Shown: positions 25,851 through 35,846, counted from the first letter of the stretch. The stretch: 64,000 nucleotides of DNA from Streptomyces pactum (GCF_016031615.1 NZ_JACYXC010000001.1:5952001-6016000); one strand, 5' to 3'. The notes: generated by a model not told the origin, from the sequence alone. A program made the numbers and translations.

Positions 25851-26450
25851 ATGCTGATATGGATCAACGGCCCGTTCGGGGTCGGCAAGACCCAGGTCGC
25901 CCACGAGCTGTGCCGACGGCTGCCCGGCGGCTTCGTCTGCGATCCGGAACAGCTCGGGTTCGGGCTGCACCGCATGCTGCCCGGGCCGCTGCGCGGTGAC
26001 TTCCAGGACCTCCCGGCCTGGCGGCGCGGCACCGTCGAGATGATCGACCGGGTACTGCGCGCCTCGGCGGGCCCGGTCATCGTGCCGATGACGGTGGTGG
26101 ACCCCCGCTACCACCGGGAGACCGTCGGGGCGCTGCGGGACGCCGGCCACCGGGTGCACCACGTCGCCCTGCTCGCCTCCCCGGAGACGGTACGGCGGCG
26201 GCTGCGCGGACGGTCGGTGCCGCTGCTGCGCGGGGAGGACTGGGCCGTCGCCCGGATCGACGGCTGTCTGGAGGCGCTGCGGCGCCCCGAGTTCGGGGTG
26301 CGGGTGGTCACCGACGGGCGCACCGTGCCGGACATCGCCGAGGAGGTCGCGCGCGGGGCGGGGCTGCGGCTGACCCCGTCGTCGGACGGGCGCGTGACCC
26401 AGTTCCTGCGCCGCACCTGGGTGAGCGTCCGGCACATCCGCATCGGCTGA
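25851..26450 (+). CDS. TmrB-like P-loop protein (tunicamycin-resistance family)
   Basis: 199 aa. It starts MLIWINGPFGVGKTQVAHEL with the Walker A at 7-14 and continues DPEQLGFGLHRMLP. VIVPMTVVDPRYHRE and the ending VSVRHIRIG recall Bacillus TmrB (INGAFGSGKTQ, DPEKMGF, NHIRI), an ATP-binding protein that gives tunicamycin resistance. Length also matches. In Streptomyces it may be self-protection or a housekeeping nucleotide-binding protein; no tunicamycin-type cluster is in the window. It is preceded by a 190-bp gap rich in GGCGCGGGGCCCGGCC repeats. Confidence 0.8.
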   Translation: MLIWINGPFGVGKTQVAHELCRRLPGGFVCDPEQLGFGLHRMLPGPLRGDFQDLPAWRRGTVEMIDRVLRASAGPVIVPMTVVDPRYHRETVGALRDAGHRVHHVALLASPETVRRRLRGRSVPLLRGEDWAVARIDGCLEALRRPEFGVRVVTDGRTVPDIAEEVARGAGLRLTPSSDGRVTQFLRRTWVSVRHIRIG

Positions 26451-26914
26451 CCGGCAACGGGCAGCCCGGGGCGGCACCATCACGGCACCCGCCTGGGGCT
26501 CCCCGCGGCCCCGCAGCGCGGCGGCCCCGCCCGGAACGCGTCGCGGGCCTTCCGTACGGGCCGGACCGCGGGCCTTGAGTGCGGGACGTGCTGCGGGCCC
26601 CCGCCCCGGACGTGGCGCGGCGACCGGCACCCCCGGCCCACCCGGGCACGTCCGGGGGCGGCCCGGGGCGTCGGGGCCTCGGGGCAAGGCTCCGGAGGGC
26701 GGACATGGCCGGCGCCCGGGCCGGTCCGCGGGAGACCGGACCAAAGGGGCTCGCCCGGGAGCTCGGGCACCGGCCCGGCCACCGGTTCTCCGGGGGCGGC
26801 CCCGGGCGTCGGGGCCCTCGTCCGGGGAACGCCCCCCGGGTCCGGGGGACATCCGTCCCGGCGCCGGTCCCCGTCCTGTGGCCGGGGCCGCCGGTCCACG
26901 GGAGGATGGCGTCC
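26451..26914. other. GC-rich gap with spaced direct repeat
   Basis: No gene supported. A 28-bp near-identical block starting TCCGGGGGCGGCC occurs at 26651-26678 and 26789-26816. The flavoprotein ribosome binding site GGGAGG is at 26900-26905. Confidence 0.45.
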
Positions 26915-28438
26915 ATGAGCGCATCGGATGAGCAGCGCCGGGACCGGGAGCCGCGCCCGGACGAGGCGGCGGCGGACCGCCCCGAGGAGTACGACGTGAT
27001 CGTCCTCGGTGCCGGACCGGTCGGTGAGAACGTCGCCGACCGGACCAGCGCCGCCGGCCTGGCCACCGTCATCGTGGAGAGCGAACTGGTCGGCGGGGAG
27101 TGCTCCTACTGGGCCTGTATGCCCAGCAAGGCGCTGCTCCGGCCGGTCACCGCGCGTGCCGACGCCCGCCGGGTCCCGGGGGTACGGGAGCGGCTGACCG
27201 CCCCGCTGGAGGTGTCCGCCGTCCTCGCCCACCGCGACGCCTACGCCTCGCACTGGCACGACGACGGCCAGGTGGACTGGCTCAAGTCGGCCGGGATCGA
27301 CCTGGTGCGCGGCCGGGGCCGGCTCGACGGGCCGCGCCGGGTCACCGTGGACCTGCCCGACGGCGGGCGGCGGCAGCTCACCGCCCGGCACGCCGTCGCC
27401 GTCTGCACCGGCAGCCGGGCCGCGCTGCCCCCGCTGCCGGGGGTGGACCGGGTGCGCCCGTGGACCAGCCGCGAGGCCACCAGTTCCCGGACCGTGCCGC
27501 GGCGCCTCGCCGTGGTCGGCGGCGGAGTCGTGGCGGTGGAGATGGCCACCGTCTACCGGGCCCTCGGCGCGGCGGTCACCGTACTGGTGCGCGGCTCCGG
27601 GCTGCTCGACCGGATGGAGCCGTTCGCCGGGGAACTGGTCGCCCGGAGCCTCACCGAGGCCGGGGTGGACCTGCGGACCGGAACCTCGGTGACCGGCGTC
27701 CGGCGCACCGGGGACGGCGACGGCTCCGGCCCGGTCGTCCTCACCCTCGACGGCGGGGACGAGCTGGAGGCCGACGAGGTGCTGTTCGCCACCGGCCGCG
27801 CCCCGCGCACCGAGGACATCGGCCTGGAGACCATCGGCCTGTCGCCCGGCCGGTGGCTGGAGGTCGACGACAGCTGCCGGGTCACCCAGGTGCCGGACGG
27901 CTGGCTCTACGCGGTCGGCGACGTCAACCACCGGGCCCTGCTGACCCACCAGGGCAAGTACCAGGCGCGCATCGCGGGCGCGGCGATCGGGGCGCGGGCC
28001 CACGGCACCCCGCCGCCGGACGCCGGCCCGTGGGGCGCGCTCTCCGCCACCGCCGATCACGCCGCGGTCCCGCAGGTGGTCTTCACCGACCCCGAGGCGG
28101 CCTCGGTGGGACTGACCGCGGCCCGGGCCCGGGAGTCCGGCCGCCGGGTCCGGGTGGTCGATCAGGACATGGGCCAGGTGGCCGGTGCCGGCCTCTACGC
28201 CGAGGGGTACCGGGGGCGGGCGCGGATCGTGGTGGACGAGGACCGCGGCCATCTGCTCGGGGCCACCTTCGTGGGGCCGGGGATCGGGGAACTGCTGCAC
28301 TCCGCGACGGTCGCGGTCGCCGGCGAGGTCCCGCTGGACCGGCTGTGGCACGCGGTCCCGGCGTACCCCACCATCAGCGAGGTCTGGCTGCGCCTGCTGG
28401 AGAAGTACCGGGACGGCGCGGCGGAACCGGCGGAGTAG
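26915..28438 (+). CDS. Flavin disulfide oxidoreductase (dihydrolipoamide dehydrogenase-like)
   Basis: 507 aa. FAD-binding VIVLGAGPVGENVADR is near 30-45 and the redox disulfide is in GGECSYWACMPSK (CxxxxC). The NAD(P) site is LAVVGGGVVAVEMATVYRAL, and the second FAD motif is YAVGDVN. The C-terminal dimerisation domain has PAYPTISEVW where lipoamide dehydrogenases have HPTxxE, so the usual catalytic His is Tyr. The disulfide is intact, so electron transfer to a small thiol, quinone or metal is possible, but classical lipoamide chemistry is doubtful. The ATG at 26915 has GGGAGG nine bases upstream; the ATG at 26906 is too close to it. Confidence 0.88.
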   Translation: MSASDEQRRDREPRPDEAAADRPEEYDVIVLGAGPVGENVADRTSAAGLATVIVESELVGGECSYWACMPSKALLRPVTARADARRVPGVRERLTAPLEVSAVLAHRDAYASHWHDDGQVDWLKSAGIDLVRGRGRLDGPRRVTVDLPDGGRRQLTARHAVAVCTGSRAALPPLPGVDRVRPWTSREATSSRTVPRRLAVVGGGVVAVEMATVYRALGAAVTVLVRGSGLLDRMEPFAGELVARSLTEAGVDLRTGTSVTGVRRTGDGDGSGPVVLTLDGGDELEADEVLFATGRAPRTEDIGLETIGLSPGRWLEVDDSCRVTQVPDGWLYAVGDVNHRALLTHQGKYQARIAGAAIGARAHGTPPPDAGPWGALSATADHAAVPQVVFTDPEAASVGLTAARARESGRRVRVVDQDMGQVAGAGLYAEGYRGRARIVVDEDRGHLLGATFVGPGIGELLHSATVAVAGEVPLDRLWHAVPAYPTISEVWLRLLEKYRDGAAEPAE

Positions 28439-29029
28439 CGCGGCCGGCGGCCGGGACGGCCCCGCCCGAGCGCCGGGGGCGACCCGGCCGGGTGGGCCTG
28501 CCGGGGCGCCCGGCCCCCGGCCGGCGCTGGACCCACGCGCCGGGTAGGTACCGGCCCCCGGCCACGGCCCGCCCGGCCCGGCCTCGGCGCCGGACCCGCG
28601 CGCCGGTATCGGCCCCCGGCCGCGGTCCGCCCGGCCCGGATCCGGCGCCGAAGCCGGGAGGCCGGTACCGGGCCCCCGGCCGCGGAACGTGCCGGCGGGT
28701 GGCCCCGGGTCGGTCGCCGGCGGTGCTCTCGGCGGTGCTCGCGGCGTCCGGGTGACGTACCGCTGTGTGCCGTGCGCCCAGGGGCGCGCCCGGCATACAG
28801 CCGGCGTCCGGCGCGAGGGAGGAGCCGCCCCGACGGCTGGCGGGACGGGTGCCCCGACGGGCGGGTACGGGGTGGCCCGGACGCGCCCCGGTACGGGGAC
28901 GGACGCCGGGTCCTGGCCGGGATTGCGCGGCCCGGCCGCCCGGGAACCGCGTTGCCGGATCACAGGGTGCGTACCCGCCTCGCCGGGGGCCTCGCGGCGG
29001 GGCACGCGCGGGCCGGGCGCCGGGCGGAC
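28439..29029. repeat. Gap with approximately 60-bp imperfect tandem repeat
   Basis: Between convergent genes. From about 28520 to 28690 a unit of about 60 bp containing CGCGCCGG, GGTACCGGCCCCCGGCC and CGCCCGGCCCGG repeats about three times with drift. The rest (28690-29029) has open frames but no start, motif or codon pattern that I trust. Confidence 0.5.
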
Positions 29030-29512
29030 TCAGGCCGCCAGCACCGCGCCCAGCCAGGCCCCCGCCACCAGGAGGCACGCCCACAGCTCGACGAGCATGC
29101 TGGTGCCGACCGCCCGCATCACCAGCCGGGTGGACGCCCGCGCCTTCCCGTGACCGCCCAGCCGTCGCCGTTCCGCACCGTAGATCCCGGCGACGAAACC
29201 GAGCGGTGCGCCCAGCACGGGCAGGACGCAGAAGCCCAGGATGCCGGCCGCGCCCGCCAGCAGCAGCGTGCTCCGGGTGACCGTGGCGGCGCGGCCCCGG
29301 CGGACCGGCAGCAGCCACTGCACGGCCTGACCGAGGAGGAGCACGGCGGTCGCCCCCGCCAGAACGCCCCAGGCCAGGGCGGTCTTCTCGGTCATCGACC
29401 ACCACAGCACCGCGGCCCACACCACGGGCGGCCCCGGCAGTCCCGGCACCACGACACCCATCAGCCCGAACAGCACGACCAGGCCGCACAGGACCAACTG
29501 CCATGTGCCCAT
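29030..29512 (-). CDS. DUF456 family membrane protein
   Basis: 160 aa, four to five transmembrane helices. The N-terminal VLFGLMGVVVPGLPGPPVVW and the Gly-rich APLGFVAGIYGAERRRLGG are typical of DUF456 proteins. Function unknown. It ends convergent with the flavoprotein gene. Confidence 0.88.
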   Translation of the reverse strand: MGTWQLVLCGLVVLFGLMGVVVPGLPGPPVVWAAVLWWSMTEKTALAWGVLAGATAVLLLGQAVQWLLPVRRGRAATVTRSTLLLAGAAGILGFCVLPVLGAPLGFVAGIYGAERRRLGGHGKARASTRLVMRAVGTSMLVELWACLLVAGAWLGAVLAA

Positions 29513-29787
29513 GGCCCCAGCCTGCCGGAAGGGGCCCGGGGACGCCCCCGGAGCCGTGCCGTCCCGCCCGTCCCGCCCGCGGCCGGTGCGCCGGGAGAGT
29601 CCGCCGGCCGCGGGCCCCGCCTTCGCATCTCCGCCGGTCTCCGCCGGACGGCGGCCGTCGTGCGTCGGTCGCGGGGGCCTGGTCGTGCGATCTGCCATGG
29701 GGCGGGTGGCGGGGGCCGGCCCGTCGTGCGCCCTGTGCCGGGGTGCCGGACGGACCGGGCAGGGGGGCGAGGGTGGGCGCCGGGGTC

Positions 29788-31128
29788 CTACGCCGAGGGC
29801 TCCCGGGGGGCGCCGGAGTCCGCGGGCCGGGTGCTGATGCGCTCGGCCGGGGCCGTGGTGCCGTCCGACGGCGACGAGGCGGGAGCGGTCCGCGCGCCGA
29901 GCCAGTCGGCCCCCGCCCCCGGACCCGGGGCGTGGCCCGCGTCCGGGCCGGCCGGCCGCCCGGGCTGCGGGCCGCGGTCGCGCCGGTGGCCGCCGTCGTA
30001 CCGCGGCGCACCGCCCGGAAGGCGGTCGTCCGCCCGCCGGGTACGCCCCGGCGTCCCGGTACGCACCGTGCCCCGTCCGTACCCGGGCCCCGGGGCGTCC
30101 GCGAGCGGCCCGCCGGACGCCCCGGGCACCGGTGTGCCGCTCGGCCGGGGCCGCTCGGGGCGGGACACCCAGCCCCGCTCGTAGGCGTGCCAGCCCAGTT
30201 GCAGCCGCGTCGTCACACCGACCAGGTCCATCAGCCGCTTCACCCGCCGCTGCACGGTACGCAGGCCCAGCTCCAGCTGGCGGGCGGCGCTGGCGTCGGT
30301 GAGCCCCGCCAGCAGCAACGACAGGATCGCCAGATCGGTGCCGTCCGGCCCATGACCCGCGTCCGGCAGGTCCGGCGGCGCGTCCGGCGGCACGTCCGCG
30401 GGGCACGCCGCCGTCGCCCCGCCCGGCCGCAGCGGCACCGCCGCCGCCCACACCGCCTCGAACAGCGACATCAGCGCGTCCAGCAGACCGCCGGCGTGCA
30501 CCACCAGGGCGGCCGGTTCGGCGCCGCCCGAGGTCAGCGGGACGATCGCCAGCGCACGGTCGGCTATCACCAGGTCCGACGGCAGCCGCTCGGCCACCCG
30601 CAGCCCGGGTCCGGCGCCGGGCCCGTCCGCCGGTCCGGCCGGCAGCGCGCAGCGCTCCACCACCACCCGCCGCACCACACCGTCCCCCACCGGCGGCCAC
30701 GGCGCCGGGACGGCCCCGGCGACCAGGGCGCACACCTCCTCGGCCGCGCCCCACCGCAGCTGCGCGAACCGTTCCGCCACCGGACCCTCGCCGGTGACCA
30801 CCTCCAGCGCCGGGTGGGCGGCCGGGCTCTCCGTCCGGTACTCCTTGTCCAGCAGCGCCGCCGCCCGCTCGGCCCGTTCCAGCTCCCGGCGGTGCCGGTT
30901 GAGCAGCGCGCCCAGCGCCACCCCGGGCGGGGCCGCGACCCACTGCCCCGGGCGGGCCGGGGAGCGCGCGGCCAGCCCCCGCCGCTCCAGGCCGCGCAGG
31001 GTCCGCACCGCCTCCTCCTGGGCGAGCGTCAGCCGCTCGGCCAGCTCCACCACTCCGGCGGAACCCAGCGCGACCAGCGCGCGGTAGGCCGACTCCTCCG
31101 CGTCGTCCAGACCTATGGCACCCAGCAC
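29788..31128 (-). CDS. TrmB/LuxR-type helix-turn-helix regulator with disordered tail
   Basis: 446 aa. An N-terminal TrmB-like winged helix (GLDDAEESAYRALVALGSAG) is followed by a sensor-like middle. A LuxR-type HTH comes next (LSLLLAGLTDASAARQLELG; LRTVQRRVKRLMDLVGV). The last 120 residues are Pro/Gly/Arg-rich and probably disordered. Such proteins are common single-component regulators in Streptomyces. GGGAGGGG lies six bases before GTG 31128. It is divergent from the PP2C-domain gene, only 98 bases away, so it may control that gene. Confidence 0.85.
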   Translation of the reverse strand: MLGAIGLDDAEESAYRALVALGSAGVVELAERLTLAQEEAVRTLRGLERRGLAARSPARPGQWVAAPPGVALGALLNRHRRELERAERAAALLDKEYRTESPAAHPALEVVTGEGPVAERFAQLRWGAAEEVCALVAGAVPAPWPPVGDGVVRRVVVERCALPAGPADGPGAGPGLRVAERLPSDLVIADRALAIVPLTSGGAEPAALVVHAGGLLDALMSLFEAVWAAAVPLRPGGATAACPADVPPDAPPDLPDAGHGPDGTDLAILSLLLAGLTDASAARQLELGLRTVQRRVKRLMDLVGVTTRLQLGWHAYERGWVSRPERPRPSGTPVPGASGGPLADAPGPGYGRGTVRTGTPGRTRRADDRLPGGAPRYDGGHRRDRGPQPGRPAGPDAGHAPGPGAGADWLGARTAPASSPSDGTTAPAERISTRPADSGAPREPSA

Positions 31129-31226
31129 GTAACACCCCTCCCGCCTGTCCGGCACATCCTCGCACCGGTGTGCGGGTACCCAGCAGGGTGGCATCGGCCG
31201 AGTCCTGTACCGGGAAGGAGCACGGT

Positions 31227-32966
31227 ATGGACAATGTGGGCATGAGCCAGCAGGGGGAGAGGCGCGGCACCGGGCAGCACGACTGGTGGCGTGAGCTGTA
31301 CGAAGCGGGTTCGGACGACGCCGGGCCGGCGCCCGGAGGCGGGTCCCTGGAGGACCACATCGCCTCCGCCCTCGCGGCGGCCGGTTCCCCGTCCCACCCC
31401 TCCGCGCCGACCGGGAGCGCGGCGCCCACCGACACCGCAACACCCAGGGAGACCGCGGAGCCCGCCGCAGGGACGGCACCACCGGGCGGCGACGGACCGG
31501 AGCCTTCCGGCGCACCGTCACCAACCGTCCCCGGCGTACCGTCGGCGAACGGGGCGCCGCCGTCAGGGGATACGCCCGCGCCGGACGGCCAGTCACCGTC
31601 CTGCGGTGCGCGCGTCGCCGACGGAGCGTCATCGGACGGCGGGCCCTCACCGACCGGTGCGTCGCGGCGCGCCCCGGTCCCGCCGCCCCGCGCCGCGGAC
31701 CCGCTCCGCGAGGCTCCGGGGGGTCAGCCCGCCGACGCCTCGCCGGACCGGACGCCCGCCGCCTCCCGGACGGAACGCCGGGACACCACGACGGAACGCC
31801 GGGGCCCCGCGGGGGACGCCGCGCCGGAGGCGGCCGACCGGGACCGGGAGCCGGCCCGACCGTGCGGCACCGGTCCGCGGCCGGACAGCGACCGCCGGCA
31901 ACCCGCCGCCCCGCCCGTGGCCGACGCCCCGCCGGAGGACAGTGCCCTGCCCGTGGCCGATGTCCTGCCGGGGGACAGTGCCCCGCCCGGGTCCGCCGCC
32001 CCGCCCACGACCGGTGCCTCGCCCGGGGCCGGCGATCCGCCCGGTGGCGATGGCTCCGCAGCGGCCGTGACCGCCCGGTCCGCCGATGCCCCGCCGGCCG
32101 GTGCCCGCTCCGCCGAAGTCCCGCCCGAGGGGACCCTGTCCGAGGGGGCCCCGTCCGAGGGGGCCCCGTCCGCCCGGCGGGGGACCGCGTCCGAAACACC
32201 GTCACCGGCCGGGACCGCGCCGATGGCCGCCGACCCGGCCACGACGGGCGTCCCGCCGACGCTGGGCGTGCTGAGGCCCCCGGCCGTACGGACGCGGCCC
32301 GGCACGGGGTCCGCGCCCGCCGCACCCGCGGCCGGGTCTCCGCAGGCCCGCGAACTGCCCGGGCCCCGTACCGGCGACGGGACCGGAGCGACGGCCGGGG
32401 GCGAGGCCCGGGGCCCGGCCGGAACGCCCCACCCCACCGCCCCACCCGCCCGCACCGGAGCGGCCCGCTCCCACCGGTGCGGCCGAGCCTCCCGCCGTAC
32501 CGGACCGGACCGCCACACCGGACCGGACCGCCGCCTCCGCCGCCACACCGGACCGGACCGCCGCCCCCACCCCCGCCGCCGTACCGGACCCGAGCGCCAC
32601 ACCGGACCGGGACGGCGGCCTCCGCGCCCCGCCGCCACACCGGGACCGGACGGCGGACTCCGCGCCCGCCGCCGCACCGGACGGAAGCGCCGCACCCGTC
32701 CCCACCGCACCACCCGCCTCCGGCCCGGCGCCGGACCCGGCCGGCACGCGGTCCGCGGCGGCGGCCCGGATGCCGGTGGAGTACGTGGGGGACCGGCCGC
32801 CCACCTACGACCCGGAACCGACCGTGCTGCCGTCCGCCGACCCCGCCGACCTGACGGAACTGGTTCCGGACACCGTGCTGGACGGCGCCACGCTGGGGCC
32901 GGTGACGCTGCGGCTCGCCTCGTTACGCGGGGATTCGGGCCGGTTCCGGGGCGAGCCCCGCCGTGA
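31227..32966 (+). pseudogene. PP2C-domain protein, N-terminal part in first frame (frameshifted gene)
   Basis: The ATG at 31227 has AAGGAG six bases upstream. The start (MSQQGERRGTGQHDWWRELY, from residue 6) is the conserved beginning of a Streptomyces protein family with a C-terminal PP2C-like domain, as I recall. A Pro/Ala/Gly/Thr-rich linker follows to about residue 413 (near 32465). There the frame changes to an Arg/His/Gly-rich composition and stops at 32966 without a phosphatase domain. From about 32400-32465 on, the next frame carries the natural Pro/Ala/Asp-rich linker and the domain. A one-base gain (or two-base loss) in the C-rich stretch around 32430 explains this. Read with the next entry. 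Confidence 0.7.
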
Positions 32967-33942
32967 CGCGACGCTCGTCGTCCGCTTCGGCACCGGGGAC
33001 GCGGCGCTGGCGCTGATCGCCGTGGCCACCGGACACCGGGCCGCGACCGGGGCGCACCGGGCGGCCCGCGAGATGTGTGCCTGGATCGGCGAGGCCGTCG
33101 GCCGCAGCCAGGCCCGGCTCGCCGAGGACATCCGGCGGGGACGCCGGGACGCCCTCAAGTCCGGTCTGCACCGCCTCACCGCCCGCGCTCTGGGCCGGCT
33201 GCGGGCCCGCGCCACCGAACTGGGCCTCGACCCCGACCTGTACACCGCCTCGCTGCGCTGCCTGCTGCTGCCCGCCGACCCCGGCTGCCGCACCCGGGTG
33301 TTCTTCGGCGCCGGCCCCGGAGGTCTGTTCCGGCTCCGGGACGGCGCCTGGGAGGACCTGGAGCCGCCGGTGCGCGCGCCGGACGGGCCGCGCGGGACAT
33401 GGCAGCCGCGGTGCCCGCTGCCGGTGAACGGGGAATCCGGCCGGGCACTCGGTCCCGGGCCCGGCACGACCGGGCACGGTCCCGTGGCCGGTCACCCGGA
33501 CGGCCCCGCGCACACCGGCGGGTACGCCCCTGCCGGCGGTGACCCGCGCACCGGCGGTGACCCGCGGCCCGGCCGTGGCGACGCCGGCGCCGGGGCGGAC
33601 GACCCCCGTACCGGCGGTGACCCCCGCACCGGCGGCGGCGACCCGCGCACCGGGACGGGTGCCACCGGCGGCGACCTCGGGGCCGGCCCGGCGGACACCC
33701 GTCCGGCGGAGGCCGACCCCTTCCGGTTCCGGGCCTCCGTCGCCCGGCCGGGGGACACGCTGCTGCTGTGCAGCCCCGGGCTCGCCGACCCGCTGCGCGG
33801 CGAGCCCGCGCTCGCCCGGCTGCTGGCCGAACGGTGGGCCGGCGCCGAGCCGCCCGGGCTCACCGGCTTCCTCGCCGACACCCGGATCCGGGTGAAGGGC
33901 TACGCCGACGACCGTACGGCGGCGGCCGTCTGGGAGGCGTGA
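32770..33942 (+). CDS. PP2C-like (protein phosphatase 2C) domain, C-terminal part of the frameshifted gene
   Basis: 390 aa from ATG 32770, but this frame is open from 32275 with no ATG or GTG, so 32770 is probably internal. The start MPVEYVGDRPPTYDPEPTVL is followed by a degenerate PP2C fold (LASLRGDSGRFRGEPRRDAT; LALIAVATGHRAATGAHRAA; FRASVARPGDTLLLCSPGLA). The metal-binding Asp of true PP2Cs (DGxG) is replaced by a GHRAATGA loop, so catalysis is doubtful. Residues about 235-315 are a Gly/Asp/Pro/Arg-Thr repeat from GACCCGCGCACCGGCGGT units. Likely role: signalling or scaffold; unproven. Confidence 0.75.
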   Translation: MPVEYVGDRPPTYDPEPTVLPSADPADLTELVPDTVLDGATLGPVTLRLASLRGDSGRFRGEPRRDATLVVRFGTGDAALALIAVATGHRAATGAHRAAREMCAWIGEAVGRSQARLAEDIRRGRRDALKSGLHRLTARALGRLRARATELGLDPDLYTASLRCLLLPADPGCRTRVFFGAGPGGLFRLRDGAWEDLEPPVRAPDGPRGTWQPRCPLPVNGESGRALGPGPGTTGHGPVAGHPDGPAHTGGYAPAGGDPRTGGDPRPGRGDAGAGADDPRTGGDPRTGGGDPRTGTGATGGDLGAGPADTRPAEADPFRFRASVARPGDTLLLCSPGLADPLRGEPALARLLAERWAGAEPPGLTGFLADTRIRVKGYADDRTAAAVWEA

Positions 33943-34103
33943 CCGCCCCGTCCGTGGGTTGATGGTCTGGTGGGCCCGGGGCGCCGCGGAGCCACGGGCG
34001 TGCCCGGGCGCGCCCGCGGGCCCCGCGACGGACCGGTCCGGCGTGCCCGCCGGGCGGCCGGGTCCGGCGAGGGCACCGAGGCATCCGAAGGGACGGGCGC
34101 GCG

Positions 34104-35846
34104 ATGGGCAAGCAGACGGTGGCGGAGCAGTTCGTGGACATCCTGGGGCGCGCCGGGGTGCGCCGGATGTACGGGGTGGTGGGGGACAGCCTCAACCCCG
34201 TGGTGGACGCCATCCGCCGCACCCGTGACTTCGAGTGGATCCAGGTGCGCCACGAGGAGGTGGCGGCGTTCGCGGCCGGCGCCGAGGCCCAGCTCACCGG
34301 CCGGCTCGCCGCCTGCGCCGGCTCCTGCGGGCCGGGCAACCTGCACCTGATCAACGGCCTGTACGACGCGCACCGCTCGATGGCCCCGGTGCTCGCCCTC
34401 GCCTCGCACATCCCCAGCAGCGAGATCGGCACCGGCTACTTCCAGGAGACCCACCCCGACCAGCTGTTCCAGGAGTGCAGCCACTACTGCGAGCTCATCT
34501 CCAGCCCGCAGCAGATGCCCCGGCTGCTGCAGACCGCGATCCAGCACGCCGTCGGCCGCGGCGGGGTCAGCGTGGTGGCGCTCCCCGGGGACATCGCCGC
34601 CCGGCCGGCCCCGGAACGCGCCGAGGAACACGCCCTGGTCACCACCCGCCCGACCGTGCGCCCCGGGGACGAGGAGATCGACGCCCTGGCGCGGATGGTG
34701 GACGAGGCCCGCAAGGTCACCCTGTTCTGCGGCAGCGGCACCGCCGGGGCGCACGCCGAGGTCATGGCGTTCGCCGAACGGGTGAAGGCACCGGTGGGCC
34801 ACGCCCTGCGCGGCAAGGAGTACATCCAGTACGACAACCCGTTCGACGTGGGCATGAGCGGCCTGCTCGGCTACGGCGCCGCGTACGAGGCGACCCACGA
34901 GTGCGACCTGCTGATCCTGCTGGGCACCGACTTCCCGTACAACGCGTTCCTCCCCGACGACGTGCGCACCGTGCAGGTGGACGTGCGCCCCGAGCACCTC
35001 GGCCGCCGCTCCAAACTGGACCTGGCGGTGTGGGGCGACGTGCGGGAGACGCTGCGCTGCCTGACGCCGAGGGTGCGGGTGAAGAAGGACCGCAGGTTCC
35101 TGGACCGGATGCTGAAGAAGCATGCCGACGCGCTGGAGGGCGTGGTCAAGGCGTACACCCGCAAGGTGGACAAGCACGTCCCCATCCACCCCGAGTTCGT
35201 CGCCTCGGTGCTGGACGAGGAGGCCGCCGACGACGCCGTCTTCACCGTGGACACCGGCATGAACAACGTCTGGGCCGCCCGCTACCTCACCCCCAACGGC
35301 CGCCGCCGGGTGATCGGCTCCTTCACCCACGGCTCCATGGCGAACGCCCTGCCGCAGGCGATCGGCGCGCAGTTCCTGGACCGCCGCCGGCAGGTGGTGG
35401 CGATGGCCGGCGACGGCGGCTTCACCATGCTGATGGGTGACTTCCTCACCCTGGTGCAGTACGACCTGCCGGTGAAGATCGTGCTGTTCGACAACTCCTC
35501 GCTGGGCATGGTGGAACTGGAGATGATGGTCTCCGGGCTGCCCGCCCACGGCACCGGCAACCACAACCCGGACTTCGCCGCCATCGCCGAGGCGGCCGGC
35601 GCGATGGGCGTGCGGGTGGAGAAGCCCAAGCAACTGCGCCCGGCGCTGCGGGCCGCCTTCAAGCACAAGGGCCCGGCCCTGGTCGACGTGGTCACCGACC
35701 CCAACGCGCTCTCCATCCCGCCCAAGATCAAGGCCGAGATGATCACCGGGTTCGCGCTCTCCGCCAGCAAGATCGTGCTCGACGGCGGCGTCGGCCGGAT
35801 GCTCCAGATGGCCCGCTCCAACCTGCGCAACGTCCCCCGGCCCTGA
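34104..35846 (+). CDS. poxB: Pyruvate oxidase / pyruvate:quinone oxidoreductase-like ThDP enzyme
   Basis: 580 aa, three-domain ThDP enzyme. RHEE (49-52) carries the cofactor-activating Glu, and GDGGFTMLMGDFLTL (GDG at 436-438) is the ThDP/Mg site. The FAD domain is in the middle. Close in length and motif order to PoxB, which oxidises pyruvate to acetate and CO2 and passes electrons to quinone. An acetolactate synthase is less likely given SHIPSSEIGTGYFQETHPDQ, a PoxB-type segment. The C-terminal 25 residues could be the membrane-binding tail. Stand-alone gene. Confidence 0.9.
   Translation: MGKQTVAEQFVDILGRAGVRRMYGVVGDSLNPVVDAIRRTRDFEWIQVRHEEVAAFAAGAEAQLTGRLAACAGSCGPGNLHLINGLYDAHRSMAPVLALASHIPSSEIGTGYFQETHPDQLFQECSHYCELISSPQQMPRLLQTAIQHAVGRGGVSVVALPGDIAARPAPERAEEHALVTTRPTVRPGDEEIDALARMVDEARKVTLFCGSGTAGAHAEVMAFAERVKAPVGHALRGKEYIQYDNPFDVGMSGLLGYGAAYEATHECDLLILLGTDFPYNAFLPDDVRTVQVDVRPEHLGRRSKLDLAVWGDVRETLRCLTPRVRVKKDRRFLDRMLKKHADALEGVVKAYTRKVDKHVPIHPEFVASVLDEEAADDAVFTVDTGMNNVWAARYLTPNGRRRVIGSFTHGSMANALPQAIGAQFLDRRRQVVAMAGDGGFTMLMGDFLTLVQYDLPVKIVLFDNSSLGMVELEMMVSGLPAHGTGNHNPDFAAIAEAAGAMGVRVEKPKQLRPALRAAFKHKGPALVDVVTDPNALSIPPKIKAEMITGFALSASKIVLDGGVGRMLQMARSNLRNVPRP

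Noticed and set aside
28689..29153. 154-codon plus-strand ORF in the repeat-rich gap
   Set aside because: Compositional open frame overlapping the DUF456 gene; no start signal or motif.
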